Below are positions 22,488-36,654 of a DNA stretch of 64,000 nucleotides, one piece after another. The notes under the pieces were generated by a model. The model searched no databases. It was not told the DNA's origin and worked only from the letters and a program-made list of their open reading frames with translations. The position numbers and the translations under genes are program-made. Numbering within the stretch: position 1 is the first letter of the stretch; every line of letters starts with the position of its first letter. Origin of the DNA: Piscicola geometra (taxonomy: Eukaryota > Annelida > Clitellata > Hirudinida > Piscicolidae); assembly GCA_943735955.1 (NCBI GenBank), contig OX030968.1, positions 5,800,221 through 5,864,220 on the forward strand, read 5' to 3'.

Positions 22488-25199
22488 CATGGGCGGCGAT
22501 CCTGGGAGGCCCTGGGGTCAGGACCCCCCCACTTTTTTAAGTGGGGGGAGGTGGGTCCACCTTAATAGGAACACCCCCCCCCCCACTTTTTTCCATTTTT
22601 GTATTCAAAAATTTCTATTTGGGTATGAGCATAATCGTCAACCATGGCATAAAAGTAAATGTTTATACAGTAATACATTGTGAGTATGTGTAGTTATAGT
22701 GATAGCTGTCTAAAACAAAAATATTAATTTCTTACTCAAATACTCCTTCACCTAGTTTTTTTATCACTATGGCGTAGGCGGGAATCCGGAGGTGGTCTGG
22801 GGTCACCCCCTCACTCTTTTAAAAATACACATTTCTCAACTCTAATTTTAATACAAGCTTATTCGTCAACCATGGGATAAAAAAATACTAATACAGTAAT
22901 ACATTGTGATTATGTATGGGCAGCGATGTTAGGGGGGTTCTGGGGTCCATCTTAACATGGACCCCCCTCAATTTTACAAATACAATAATTTCTCAACTCC
23001 TATCTTAATACAAGCAGAATCGTCAACCATAGCATGAAACAGAATTTTTATTCATTAATATATTTTTTCAATTTTCGCAAGCAGACATTCAGAATGCTTT
23101 GCAGAAAATATCAGTTCACTTTTTGCAAGCAGACAGATTTACATTTTTATTTAAAAAATAATTCTTATTGTGCTACATATTTTACATGGGCGATATTCAT
23201 AGGGGGGTTCTGAAGTCCACTTCAATATCGACCCTTTCAATTTTTTATATGAACCAAAGTTAATGAATTTCAAAAAACTTCGAACATTAACTAAAATTGT
23301 GGTTAAATCAAACTACAAGTTTCATATCACATGATTGCCAAAAAGTAATGCTGATGCTTTTAGCTCATTCTATCGTTAGAAACACATTGTGCACTGTTAA
23401 TGCCGAATCAAGCCAGTTTGGTGTTGTGGTTGACGGCACACAAGATTGCAATGGGTTAGAGCAGGAATCGATATGCATTCGTTTTTGATGAAGCTCTGAA
23501 TGTGAATGAGCAGTTTATTGGTTTGTTCAGCCCACCAGATACGATCGGAAAAACATTATCTGCTATAGTAAAAAATTTTCTGATCAGAATTATGCTACCT
23601 ATAGAAAAACAAAGAGCTCAGACTTATGACGGCGCTGCTAACATGAGCGGCCGATATAACGGTTGTCAGGCTGTTATCAGTATTGAGCATCCGTTTGCAT
23701 TGTTTTTCCACTGTTCTGCACACTCTGCAAATCTTGTGCCCAGCACACTGCTGCCGCAAAACACTTTGTGAGCAACTCACTTCAGTTTGTCCAAGAGTTA
23801 GGTGCTTTTTAAAATCGTTCAAGGAAGTTCAAGAAGCAGTTTAGTGATGCTTTAGTGTCTCTTATAATTGCCTTTCCTGATGAGCCACTGAATAAAAAGT
23901 ATAGTATAAAACTTTTTGTCTTACAAGATGACTGATCAGAGTTTCTATAGTGTCTTCTGTGCTTGAACATTATGGAGTTGTACTTGTTAGCTTGGAATCA
24001 TTTGCTTCCATTGGTACTGCTGATGAAACAGCTAAAGGCTTGAAGCTTTTTTTCAACAGGACACTACTAAATTGGCCCTCAAGGTAGTTGTTTTGGTGTT
24101 TTCATTTCTGGAACAGTAAAACCAGCCGTTGCAATCAGAAAGTGCCAAGATCAGTGGAATGGTTGCAGCGACTGATTCAGTTGTGAAAGAACTTCGTCGC
24201 CTAAGATCAAATGAACAGTTTAACGCCATTTTCAGAGATGTCAACAGTATACTTGCAGCTGGAGACAATGTTGCTAACTGGTGAAGTGAACCATGATATT
24301 TGCAAGCAGTATCGTGAGTTAAATGAAGCTGGTCTTTATTCACAGTTAGCTATGTTTAAAGACCAGAATGAACTTCAGCAACAAACGCAAAAAATAATGG
24401 AAGCTATGATCACGGAAACCAGACATCTGTTTCCTGGTTGAAAGATTGATCAGGTTGATGATTGTGTGTCCAACAACGTCATTTACTGAAGAAAAATCTT
24501 TTAATGCTTTGCAGCGTCTTAAGACTTGGTTGCGTGCAGCTATGACACAGCCTCGCTTGAATTCACTGGCCGTTTGTCATGTACATCAGGATATCCTTGA
24601 CAGTCTGGATTTTAAAAAACTAGCAGAAGAATTTGCTAGTTGGTCAGACATTCAAAGGGATCTTTTTACAAATTAGAGTAAACGAGCTGTGGGGAGAGGA
24701 CAGGAGGACAGGCAGAGAGGGTATTTTATGTTATCTAAATGGCCCACAGTGTATATTTAGATTCTAAATAAACACTGTGGGCCAAAGAAAATCTCCCAAT
24801 GTATATTTGTTTATAACTTTGGCAAATTTAAATCTATTTGTAATTTTTTAAAACTATTGTACTCAGAAATGAATGGAAAACAAGATGTTATAAAATTTAT
24901 TTGATGGCTTGATGGCTATTTGTAATTGAATTTATATAGATGACAAATAATAAAAGGTACTAAAATCGCTATTATTTTTCTCCAAATCGCTCATAGTGGC
25001 AATAGAAAAGTGGTTTTATTGAGTATCAAACTTTTTTTAATGTTTGTTGATACAAATATTAATAGTTGATACAACAATAATTTGCACTACAGTAAACAAT
25101 ACTAAATATTATTGCTGGTACTGTATTAGTCTATACCGGTTCTTTGATTCCAACCCTGGGGAGGACCTCCCCAAGATTTTCCGCAGATCGCCGCCCCTG
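22488..25199 (+). mobile_element. hAT element, family C (GGGCGGCGATC ends), decayed
   Basis: Terminal inverted repeats CATGGGCGGCGATC and (reverse complement of the right end) CAGGGGCGGCGATC, with flanking 8-mers CAACAAGC and CAACGAGC (7/8). The transposase is visible in pieces at 23297-24676: [49 protein letters not shown], and a C-terminal dimerisation region (VCPTTSFTEEKSFNALQRLK). This is the TTF/ZMYM-like branch of hAT transposases. Stops and frameshifts abound. It inserted into the LINE at 22199-28300. Confidence 0.85.
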
Positions 25200-26869
25200 C
25201 AACGAGCAACTCATTGCCCTCGAGAATGTCGACCAACGACGTGAGTACGAAACCACGTGGTAAATAATAAACTCGATCGCAGGAGATGAGAACATGGCCG
25301 ATCCGTCAAAAGTGCGGCTGCTGGATGGTTCACTTCCAAAGGGGAAAGAGAGGCTACTTGAAGGTTGGAAAGAATACTTCTCAACGCTGCTCAACAACGT
25401 CAACACTCATGCGGGTGTCTCACCATCCATGGATAATAGTTTCATCAAAAGCAAGGCTTTCTCACTGACAAGATCCGAAAGGCAATTAAAGAGATTAAAC
25501 CCAGCAAGTCTCCGGCGCATGAGCATGCAATGACAGCGGAAGTACTTCAGAAAGGCGGTGACTTCCTTGTAAAGCAGCTCCTCACCATCTGCAGGCTAGT
25601 CTACGGCAAGTGTCGCGCACCAACCCAATGGACATCAAGCTTGATCATCCCGATTCTTAAAAAAGGAAATCTCCAGTTGATGACCAACTACCGAGGTATC
25701 AGCTTGATGTCCATTGTAGCCAAAGTCTACAACCGCATGCTTCTCAACCGCATCTGTGAAGCCATCGACTCGCTACTCAGAAAGAATCAGGCAGGTTTCA
25801 GAACAGACCGCAGCTACATCCAGTAGATTCATATTCTAAGGAGGATTATAGATGGTACATACTCGCATGACATCCCACTATTCATCACTTTCGTAGACTT
25901 CTTGAAAGTCTTCAACTCAATCGACCGAAAAGTGATGTTTGCTATACTGCGACACTACGGAATCACAGAGAAAGTTGTCAAGGTAATCAAGGTCTTGTAC
26001 GACAGGTCGACCAGTCAAGTCTGCATACAAGGCAACTTTCTGTACCCTTTAAAATTTCTACAGGCGTCTTACAAGGTGATGTTCTGGCTCCGTTCCTATT
26101 CATTATCGTGATAGACTACATATCCAAATTGTCTGCAGATGAATTTGGATATGTCACCCACTCAAGAAAACCAAACTAGAATAAGTGCGTGCAAACCAAC
26201 CGCTCATTGCGCCACACAACTCGTTTGCCGGATAGAGTTTGTGATCTCGATTTTGCCGATGATATAGCCCTGCTCGAGAACGACCCATCGAGAGTCCAAG
26301 CTCAGTTGGATGCTTTGAGACTCAGTGCACGGACGGTTGGACTGGAGATAAATGTTAACAAGACCAAACAGTTGCGGCTTAACCAACTAAATCATCGATG
26401 GTCAGAACACCGCAATCGTGAAGGACTTCAAATAACTTGGGTCGTATGTTGGGTCTACAGATGACGATGTAAGAATTCGAATCGGCCTTGCATGGGCAGC
26501 CTTCACGAAGCTAAAAAACTTTCTTCGCTCACCCAAGCTGAACACATATCTCAAGATTCGCATCTTTCAAGCCGCTTGCATCTTAATTTTGCTCTATGGC
26601 TGCGAATCATGGATACTCACTGCAGCATTGTCGAAAAAACTTAATGTCTTCGCAAGGACTTGCTATCGGACGATGCTTGGAATCCAAAAATCCAGCGACC
26701 ACATCACAAACGAGTCTCTCTACGCACGAGTCGACAGGAGCGCATCTGCGAAATGATCAGAAAACGGCAACTTGCATTTACTGGTCATTGTCTTCGCATG
26801 CCCGTGGATAAGCCTGTGCACCGCTATTTGTTCTACGAGTCCGAGAAGAAAGCAAGAAAGCGTTCTGAC

Positions 26870-28113
<1,244 letters not shown>

Positions 28114-28500
28114 GTTCTGACAGATTAAGAATGTCATACAGACAACAAATCTCGGCATAGATCGACCAGAGCAACCAACGATTGAAGCCATCCAGCGTAA
28201 ATCGTGGGCTGTGAACAAAACTGTTTGAAGTCCTTTTGTCGTGCCGCAGAAAGAGGCCTCCTGGTTCCTTATCTGCGCCCGCTCGATGATGATGATTAAC
28301 GTGGCGATGTCGTGGCGTAAACCCGGACGAGCTTCAAGGCCACGACAAATGTAAGAATTCTAGTTTAACTGGACAATAAAACAAAGTAAGAAGTCATATT
28401 AAATTCATTATGGCGGCATAAATAGACAAAAAATCTAAATTGTGGAAACTCATTACGTTATTTTATGAATATTTTATATATGAAATAGGTACTTAATTTC

Positions 28501-28818
28501 ATGGGCGGTGATCCTGGGATCCAAACCCCTCACTTTTTACAACAAAAATTTTAAACTCCTGTTTTGAGACGAGCATAATCGCCCTCCATGGCATAAATCA
28601 TAATTTTTAAAAGTAATACATTGTGAGTATGTGTAGTTATAGTGATAGCTGTCTAAAACAAAACTATTCATTTATTAATTAAATACTCTTGCCAAAATAG
28701 GAATTTAATTTTTTTTAAAGTGGGGAGAAGATCCGGACCACAGGACTGCCTCAGGATCACCGTCCATGCTGGGTAGAGCCTCCCTACAAGATTAGCAGAT
28801 TGTCGCCTCTGCGTATTA
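28501..28818. mobile_element. Short non-autonomous hAT, family C
   Basis: Starts CATGGGCGGTGATCCTGGG and ends GATTGTCGCCTCTG, about 320 bp, keeping only the terminal regions seen in the 2.7-kb family C copy (including GTAATACATTGTGAGTATGT). The target duplication is not clear. Confidence 0.7.
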
Positions 28819-28842
28819 TGAATATAAACTTCCACTACAGAC

Positions 28843-31638
28843 TAGAGATCGGACTGGGTACCCGTGGGAACGGGAATGAAAATTAATTTCGAGACGGGTA
28901 AAGTCGGGAACCAGAAATAGATTTTCAAGACGGGAACGGGAATCAATATTCAAATCGGGAAAAACCGGGAACGGGAATCAACTTTTAAATCAGGAACGGC
29001 AAAACCGGGAGTACAAGTTATTAGGAGTGGATTCTTTAACAATTATACTTCAGCAAACTCCTAATTATGGAAATCTCTATTTCATCGATACTCCGTAATT
29101 AAAATAGGTAGATCTGTTCCACGATTAAACAATTTAATATTGCCTTAATCGTTCGATTAAAATTTTTAATCGTGCGTTAATCGTATTTTAACGCAATGTT
29201 TTTAGCATATTTGACATTAGTATAAAATAGCATTAAAAAATATTTTTCTTACAAATGTAATGAAAATTTTATCTAAATTTTTTTATAAAAAGTATTCCAT
29301 TTTAAGAAAAAAAAATCCATAAATGATACAAAATCCAATTGTTATACATTATTTTTGAGCCCGTTACTCAAGTAAAAAAATAATCCACATTTGAAAAAAT
29401 AAAAACGAATCCATAAATTATAAAAAATGCAATTGTCACACATCCATTTTGAGCCAGTTACTCAAGCAAACAAGTTTTTCTACATTGGTTGGATCTAAAA
29501 ACTCTTTTCTTGCTAACTATGTGTCCTGACAAGCTGAATATACGTTCACATAGAATTGTACTTGCAGGGGATGACAACTAATCTCTTGCCAGTTTCGCAA
29601 GAGCCGGATATGCTTCTTCGTGTTGTTGCCACTAAAAAAGAAAACTCTCAAAGCCTACTTCAGATTCTTTTCTATAACGTTTAGTGATTGACTTAGTAAT
29701 CATTGAAGTATCTTCAGAATCTAAAGTTACATATGTTTGTAGTCTTTTATTTAGTGAAGGCTGCATAGTTTTTGAGGTTTTCTTTTCTTCTTATAGTTTC
29801 TTTAACTCTTTCATTTTTTGAAAACATTTTATACTTTAAATCAGGGGTCTAAAGATGTGGCAATTCTTGACCATTGGATATTCTGATTATTCATTTTCTG
29901 ATTTAATTTGGGAAGAAATTTTGTGTGTGAAACGAATGACTTGAGTTGGATCATCTTCTGAAATGCATATTTTTTGTGTAAAATGACATATTGCAAGTAT
30001 CACTTTTCAAAATTTCAAGTATTTTTCAGCCCCTAGAAGTTCTGTTGCAAATCTTCAAGAAATGAACAGTTTTTTTTGGTGAAATGCAATTTTTTCCATT
30101 CATTTGTTGACTGTAAGTAAGTAGTGTTTGTGTTCACTTGTTGACAATGAAACCAAAACTGCAAAGAAAAGTTTAATTTTGATAAGTTTAAATGCATTAA
30201 AATTGTTAAATGCGTTAATTTTTTTTATGCGTTAAAATATTTAACGGCGTTACATATTTCAACGGTCGTTAATTGATTAATGCGTTAATCAAAAGTTAAC
30301 GTAGATTAAAGAACAGCTTTAAAAATAAGTATTAAATGCAATGGAAATTTATAACGAAGCGTTGTCAATGTCAAAATCTCCAACATTACATTTGATGTTG
30401 CTATGGCGAGTCCAAATATTAGGGAGATTAGAACAAATGGGTGATGATGAAAACTTGTCAAATGAAATCAAATTGGTCAATTATATTATTTTTATTGTAA
30501 AAATTAATACTTTGAATTTGAATTAGTAATTTCCAGTTTAATTCTCAGCTGATCATTTCTACAAAAGAAAAGATGCCCATTGATCTTATTTATATGGCAG
30601 CATGTCTGTTGCATTCCCCAGTATAAAAGAATAATTTAAAAGAGTTTGGGATAGAAAATTAATAAATAAAAAGACTTTCATTAGAGAAAATTTAATTCCA
30701 TTTTGTACAGCCAGACCAAGCTGCAGTGCAGTTGAGAAAAAAACAAATAATGATTATTTAGACCTATTATGTTTGTTTTTATAACGTAAAAATTATAATA
30801 AAATTTTTATGCTATTAAATTATACAAATGATATTATTTCTGCTGTTGTGGAGAATAAGAATGTCGTCAAAAAACATATTTCTAACTTTATTGAAGAATT
30901 CATAATAATGAACGTGGGAACAAATTCAGAAGATGAATTGTACAAATATTCACAATTACGTCCCACTAAAATTTAATATTATAAAGATCTTTAATTTATT
31001 AGAGTAAAATGAAAATGTTTCCAATACTACAAGAAGTAACCAAAATTTTGTTTAGTATACCTGCAAGTTCTATTCCCTGTGAATTGAATTTTTCAACACG
31101 TGGTCTTTTAACTTCAGACCCAAGATCACCTAATTTGAAAGCTAAAACTATTGACGGTTTAACCCGTGTGAAAAGCAATAAAGACTTGATTGAATTACTC
31201 AAAAACAATGACTAACTTCAATACTTTTATTTCAATAAATATGTGACATTTAAATCGAGTTTTTTATTTTTGTAAAAGAAATATTCTCTGACTTTGAAAT
31301 AATAAGTTTCAAGAAATGTTAAAAGTAGCAAGTTTGGGGCCGGTGAAAACGGCAGCAAAAATAAATAAATAAACAAAACGATTGTTTTTGGAAATGGGTC
31401 GAGACCGGGTCAAAAAGTTTCGGGAACGTGTCGGGAACGGGAATCGAGTTGCGGAAACGAAATGGGACGGGAATCAAAATTTGGATGGTCCATCGGGAAC
31501 AGAACGGGACGGGAAAAAATTTCTGGAACGGGACAGGACGGAATCAAAATTCTGATGGCTCATCTGGAACGGAACGGGATGAGAAAAATCGGAACGGGAC
31601 GGGGCTGGGAATAAAAAATCGTCCATGTCCAACCTCTA
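28843..31638 (+). mobile_element. hAT element, family B, with a nested hAT
   Basis: Ends TAGAGATCGGACTGGGTACC and GTCCAACCTCTA, flanked by CTACAGAC and CTACACAC (7/8). A C-terminal dimerisation remnant at 31009-31215 reads SSIPCELNFSTRGLLTSDPR, then [18 protein letters not shown], in one open frame to a stop. Upstream transposase is absent. A 1.2-kb element of family D interrupts it at 29109-30321. Confidence 0.88.
29109..30321 (-). mobile_element. hAT-type element, family D, nested in family B
   Basis: Ends TAGATCTGTTCCACGATTAA and the reverse complement of the right end (TAAAGCTGTTCTTTAATCTA), flanked by AAAATAGG and AAAATAAG (7/8). Subterminal CGTTAATCG repeats. On the minus strand at 29580-29450 is a hAT dimerisation remnant: PASTILCERIFSLSGHIVSK, then DPTNVEKLV-like residues. 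Comparing this site with the uninterrupted family B copy (60717-62232) defines the insertion exactly. Confidence 0.82.
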
Positions 31639-31639
31639 C

Positions 31640-31985
31640 TACACACCCAAAAACTATGGTAAAGCTAGTGCGCCTTGTACATGGAGATTACGGTGTACCA
31701 AGCTTGAGATCTCCAGACATTCACGCTTTCCAAATTGAAAAATGCTTGAATTGTTTAAATATATCAAAAATACAAAAGATAAACTTGGAATAACATTATT
31801 TCATTAGTAAAAAAATATATTTTAAGTTTTAACATTATAACTTTCACTTCAACAAAATTATTTTTTTAGAGAAGTAATCTCTGAAGTATTAGTTAAAATA
31901 AATATAAAATTGTGATCAAACAGCCCATTGAATGAATTCGCTATGTTTACCCTGAAAATTAGAGATATAGTAACAATATAATAAT
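31640..31985. other. Spacer
   Basis: AT-rich sequence between the hAT copy and the next LINE; no gene or repeat recognised. Confidence 0.5.
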
Positions 31986-31986
31986 T

Positions 31987-32960
31987 AATAATAATTGACG
32001 TTTTTGAATAGCGCCCGGGCACGCAACTGAAGCGCTCTCACTACGTCGTAATGCAATAAAGAAATAAACCTAATTATAATATTAATGTTATAAAAAAGAA
32101 AGCAAAGAGTAGCATGGAGTAATTATGAGTGATAAGCTAAGTTATAATCATGATTTTTCAGTTTAGCTTTGAAAGTCGAAAATTGATGAATGTTGCGAAG
32201 TGCAGGTGGAAGGGCATTCCAAATTGTTAGAACTGCGTGACGGAATGCTCTTTTTGAGATGTTGTTTGTAGTGGATTCTTGGTTGAGAAGAAGAGATGAA
32301 GATGAAAGCAGTTGTTTGTTTGATGTTTTGTTTGTTATGAGTTTGCTGAGATATGATGGTATTGAAGTTTGAAGAATTTTGAATGTAGTGATGGCTTTTT
32401 TGAAGGATATTCGAAAATCAAAAAGCTAGTGAAGTTTTATAAGATTATCATTTGATGACTCAACAAGGTGCTGGTCTGGGTAATCACAATTGAATCATTC
32501 AATTGTGATTACAATCATTACATAGAATCACATTCAATTTGAATGTGATTCTAGCAGCTTTGTTTAAAACTGACTGTAGACGATTTCTCTCATGATTAGT
32601 GTTATTATATAATAGCGAGTTACAGTAGTCAAGTCTGCTAAGTATTAGACATCGGGAAAGTGAGACGGAGAGATCAGTAGTAATGAATGGGCGTATGTGT
32701 TTGATTGCTTTGAGATGATAGTGTGATGATTGGATGATAGATGTGATGTGGTTTTTGAAAGTGAGTTTGCTATCAAGGGTGACTCCGAGCATTTTGAGAG
32801 TGTTATTGATGGGGATGTTATTTGAGTTGATGTCGACAGATGATATAGTATTTAAACTATTTAGTTGAAAAAGGGGCCTAGTTTTACTTTTTCTGATTTA
32901 GTAATAGTTACTAATAGTAGTGTTAAACTGGAGATAGTTATTGAAGAACCAAGTTTCCAT
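31987..32960 (-). mobile_element. LINE 3' portion (CR1/Jockey-like), degraded
   Basis: Minus strand: MLGVTLDSKLTFKNHITSII, then CLILSRLDYCNSLLYN (32792-32499), then a gap, then the C-terminal [16 protein letters not shown] region and the same 3' UTR with AGCGCT hairpin as at 15985-16400. An internal deletion joins these parts near 32400-32490. Confidence 0.82.
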
Positions 32961-33429
32961 GGTTTGTATGCAAGATGTGAGGTTAAAGAAGTTGTGATGA
33001 TGAGTTGGCTAATCTAGATGAAGTCATAGTTTTTAAATAAGATCAACGAGATTTTTGTAGATAAGTTAGAAGCAACGAGATTGAAAGAAAGTTAGGAAAT
33101 ATTAAGACTTAGCCGAATTATTTATAAAATAAAAACATATAATTAATTTGAAAAAGTTAATATAAAAATGTAATTAATAGTAAGTAACGAGTGAAAAAAA
33201 CGCCATGTTGTTAGCATAACCCTGGTTACGATATTATAATGAAGTAACTGTTATGATAACAACTTCAAAGTAAAACGCAAGACAAATAGTTTTGAACGAT
33301 TCCTTCACGTTGTTTCCTAATCACTTGTTTTAGGAATAAATTTATTTTAAATTATTTTAATACAAAATAAAGGTTTTGAATGACGTAGATTTGAGAATAG
33401 AAGGAATAGTAATCAATCAATCAATCAAA

Positions 33430-33975
33430 TCAATTTCTATAGCGCTCCTTCCTCAAACTCAAGAGCGCTCGTAAATAAATTTGTTAAACAGATATGACTT
33501 CAGATCCTTACGAAAAGTAAAGAATGATTTAGAAGTAGTTAAATAAGGAGGTTATGAGTTCCAAATATATGGACCTGCATAATGTGATGATAAATATGAG
33601 AACGGCTAACGATTCTAGCTTCATAATTAAAATGGTTTTAAAGTACTTTCAAGTAAATTATGATAGAGTGAATTATAATAGTCAATTCGAGATAGAAAAA
33701 GTGCAGAAACTAACATCTTTAAAGAAGGGTTATCTAAGTAAGGTCTATTACGTCTGAGAGGAAAATAGAAAGATTTAGTAAAAAATAGAATTTGGTTTGA
33801 TAAGGTTAGTTTTGATTCAGAAATAAATCCTAAGCTACGACTATGATTAGATGGAACAATAGTATGAGAGGAAAAATTACATGGATCATTAATTAGTTTA
33901 AAATCTTTATCAAAAAATATAAGTTCAAATTTTAGTGGATTCAATTTTAAAGACATTGAGCTAGACCAGTTTTTA
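33430..33975 (-). mobile_element. LINE fragment, second subfamily
   Basis: Minus-strand frame 33956-33627: MSLKLNPLKFELIFFDKDFK, then SLGFISESKLTLSNQ and LVSALFLSRIDYYNSLYHN, the post-catalytic region of a CR1/Jockey-like reverse transcriptase. The 3' end at about 33415-33490 carries CAATCAATCAATC and a TATAGCGCT...AGCGCTC hairpin shared with 20880-20945. Confidence 0.8.
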
Positions 33976-33989
33976 ATAGATAATAGACA

Positions 33990-34410
33990 TAAACACAGTC
34001 AAGTGTAGAAGATTCGTTCTGACAGTCTGTCCTTCATCTGCAGAGCTCATCTGCCTTGTGAAGTAGGTAGCCAATGGGTGCTTGCAAGCTGTGCACTGGT
34101 GCTCAATTTAATTCCGTGAGCAAGATTTGTCAAGCGATAAATTAAAAAAACGAAAAACAAGAAAAGATATAAATTATTATTATTATTTGAAGTTTAAAAA
34201 ACTGAATTATTGCATCAGAAGACAAACTATTTAACAAAATCATTAAACGGTTAAAGCAGCTGCTAACCAAAAACTGGTTTTACTTTTTGGAAAAATCTTA
34301 TAGTTTAAAAAAAAAATTCATTCTTTTTTACTCAAATTTCACGATACTAAGGTTACTTCATATAACTTAAATAATTTTAATATTATAAAAAAACATTTGT
34401 CGCGCCCAAA
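33990..34410 (-). pseudogene. RPA12-like zinc-ribbon fragment, copy 2
   Basis: Minus strand at about 34109-34010: HQCTACKHPLATYFTRQMSS, then ADEGQTVRTN. It is the same repeat as 13200-13690, inverted. Here the Cys is preceded by His-Gln with no stop in between, so it is slightly better preserved than copy 1, but an upstream in-frame stop and absence of the second CxxC still argue against function. Confidence 0.55.
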
Positions 34411-34522
34411 CTACACTGGGCTTTAGCAGTACTGTCAAAATATTTCGCGGTTGGTTGAAGCGAATGAGGTGGACTGAGACGTCGAAATTAAAAATTCCAT
34501 TGTAGCTGGACATGCACTAGGC

Positions 34523-34963
34523 ATGTGTCTTAGGCTGGTCGCTCTCGAAATCAGCCACAAGCCCTGGAACCAATACAATGAGTTTCTTCTCTACCTTGAG
34601 CAAAGATTGGTATCCAGTGGGTTGTTTTCCGAAAAGACAACAGGTTCAGTTTTTTTCAAAACAACAGTAGTTCTTGTTAAGCACTTTAGTGATCTCACTG
34701 AGTTCCCAAGCCAGAACCCACAGATAAACATTCGCCTAGCCTGTCTAGCCAAAGAAGTTATCGAACTTCTCTATCTTAGAGTTGTTCGAGCAAAAGAGTT
34801 TTACAAGAGGCTCCATACAGGTTTGGGCCTGCCAATCAGCAAAAACTTTACCTTATTCCTTAAAACCGAGTATCCAGTGGTTGAAAATGTATCAGTAAAG
34901 TCAAGAAGATTTAAAAGAAAGAGGTATTGCTCTCGGTGTCAGAGGGAGCAGTTTAGCAGTTGA
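34523..34963 (+). CDS. Uncharacterised open frame, 146 codons
   Basis: An uninterrupted frame of ordinary composition: LVALEISHKPWNQYNEFLLY, LEQRLVSSGLFSEKTTGSVF, ... LACLAKEVIELLYLRVVRAK, ... KNFTLFLKTEYPVVENVSVK, ending RKRYCSRCQREQFSS. A CxxC near the end hints at a zinc site, but no partner pair follows before the stop. After the stop, further basic sequence (34967-35060) runs into a hAT end. It may be an exon of a transposon gene or of a lost host gene. The family is not recognised. Confidence 0.35.
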   Translation: MCLRLVALEISHKPWNQYNEFLLYLEQRLVSSGLFSEKTTGSVFFKTTVVLVKHFSDLTEFPSQNPQINIRLACLAKEVIELLYLRVVRAKEFYKRLHTGLGLPISKNFTLFLKTEYPVVENVSVKSRRFKRKRYCSRCQREQFSS

Positions 34964-35068
34964 AGGAAGTCTACAATTGCTCTTATGCAGCCGCATCTCA
35001 AGAAAGCCTTTGGCAGACAGAGGAGGGATTACGGCATTGATAAAGAAGTCTTCCCCATGGAGTACCTT

Positions 35069-35378
35069 GGGCAGCGATCCTGAGGGGGTCCTGGGGTCCG
35101 GAACCTCCACCTTAATGTAGACCCCCCACTTTTTTCAATTAAATTTTTTTAAACTCATATTTTGATGCGAACATAATCGTCAACCATGGCATGAAACAGA
35201 ATGTTTACATAGTAATACATTGTGAAGTATGTGTAGTTATAGTTATAGCTGTCTAAAACAAAACTATTCATAATATCAAAATAGAAATTAAAAAATGTTT
35301 TTTAAGTGGGGGGAGGATCGTTCATGCTGGGTAGGACCCCCTTCCCCCAGATTTGCAGCAGATTGCCGTCCTTGGGAG
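35069..35378. mobile_element. Short non-autonomous hAT, family C
   Basis: Starts TTGGGCAGCGATCCTGAGGG and ends GATTGCCGTCCTTG; interior matches the ends of the longer family C copies (GTAATACATTGTGAAGTATG, GGGGGGAGGATC). About 310 bp. Confidence 0.7.
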
Positions 35379-35586
35379 TATACAGTTTGTGACACTCCTG
35401 ATGAAAACTTTTAGATAGAAAAGCAGTGTAGTAAGGTGTACTATAGATTGGAAAAACTAGATACAGTCAGTAGATCCATCATTCCAAAAAAGAGCCAGCA
35501 ACGTAGAAATGACTAGATCCCGTCCTTTAGAGGCTTCAAAGGCTCAAGCAAAAAACTAGAGCTTAACTTGAGTAAAAGAATTAGAG

Positions 35587-36642
35587 TAGAGACCGACCGA
35601 AACAGATATTTTTATTTCGGCCGAAACCGAAATTAGGTCGAAATTAAAATCCCATTTTCGGCCGAAACCGAAATTGAGCCGAAATTGAATATCAATTTTC
35701 GGCCGAAACCGAAATTAAACCGAAATTTTAATCAGATTTTCGGCCGAAACCGAAGCCGAAACTGAAATTTCCAACTTTTATTAAAAATTAAAAAATAGTA
35801 TTTAACGATGACAATGCCAGTTTAATAAGTAAATCCAAACAAGCGTATATTTTAAGCCAAAAAATAAAAGTTTTTCAACAACAAAAATTTGTTGTTGTTG
35901 ACAGGCTTTGCTTTGGTCAGACTGACATTTTGTAAAAAAAGACTTCCAAATAGGATTCAACGACATTCTCAAAATTTATTTTTGAATTAATTAATCGAAG
36001 CCAAATCTTTCGACTTATATATAGGGTTTTTCAAAGAAGGGATATCTAGAATTCCACATTCTTGTATATGTTATTCGAACAATTAGTCTAATGACACCCA
36101 TAAATCAACCACGATATCTAAAAGATATCTAATAGAGATGAGAATCGAACCCAAACTTAATAATTCGAGTTCGATTCAGGATATACAGATACTTACTTTT
36201 GACAATAACATTTTTGAAACAAATGTTTTAAGAAATAGAATTTTCATTAAAAAAGTTTTGTTAAATATCATCATTTTTGTTCCAGATGCTTGTATATGTT
36301 ATTCGAATAATTAGTCTGATGACACCCATAAATCAATCAACCACGATAACTAATAGATATCTAATAGAGAATCGAATCCGAACTTAATAGTTCGATTGAA
36401 GATACAGATATATCAGATAAACTAAATAAATAAATAAAAATTTCGGTTTTTCGGTAAATATGAGATCCATTTCGGCCGAAACCGAAATTGAGCCGAAATT
36501 ACAAAATTATTTTCGGCCGAAACCGAAAAATTGCCGAAATTGTAAAATTAGATTCGGCCGAAACCGAAAAATTGCCGAAACTAAGAAAATTGACAATTTC
36601 GGCGCCGAAACCGAAACCGAACCGAATTTCGGTCGGTCTCTA
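35587..36642. mobile_element. hAT-type MITE, family A, copy 2
   Basis: Ends TAGAGACCGACCGAAA / TTTCGGTCGGTCTCTA with exact 8-bp duplication AATTAGAG (35579-35586 and 36643-36650). About 1.06 kb; same CGGCCGAAACCGAAATT subterminal arrays as copy 1. Confidence 0.93.
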
Positions 36643-36654
36643 AATTAGAGCTTA

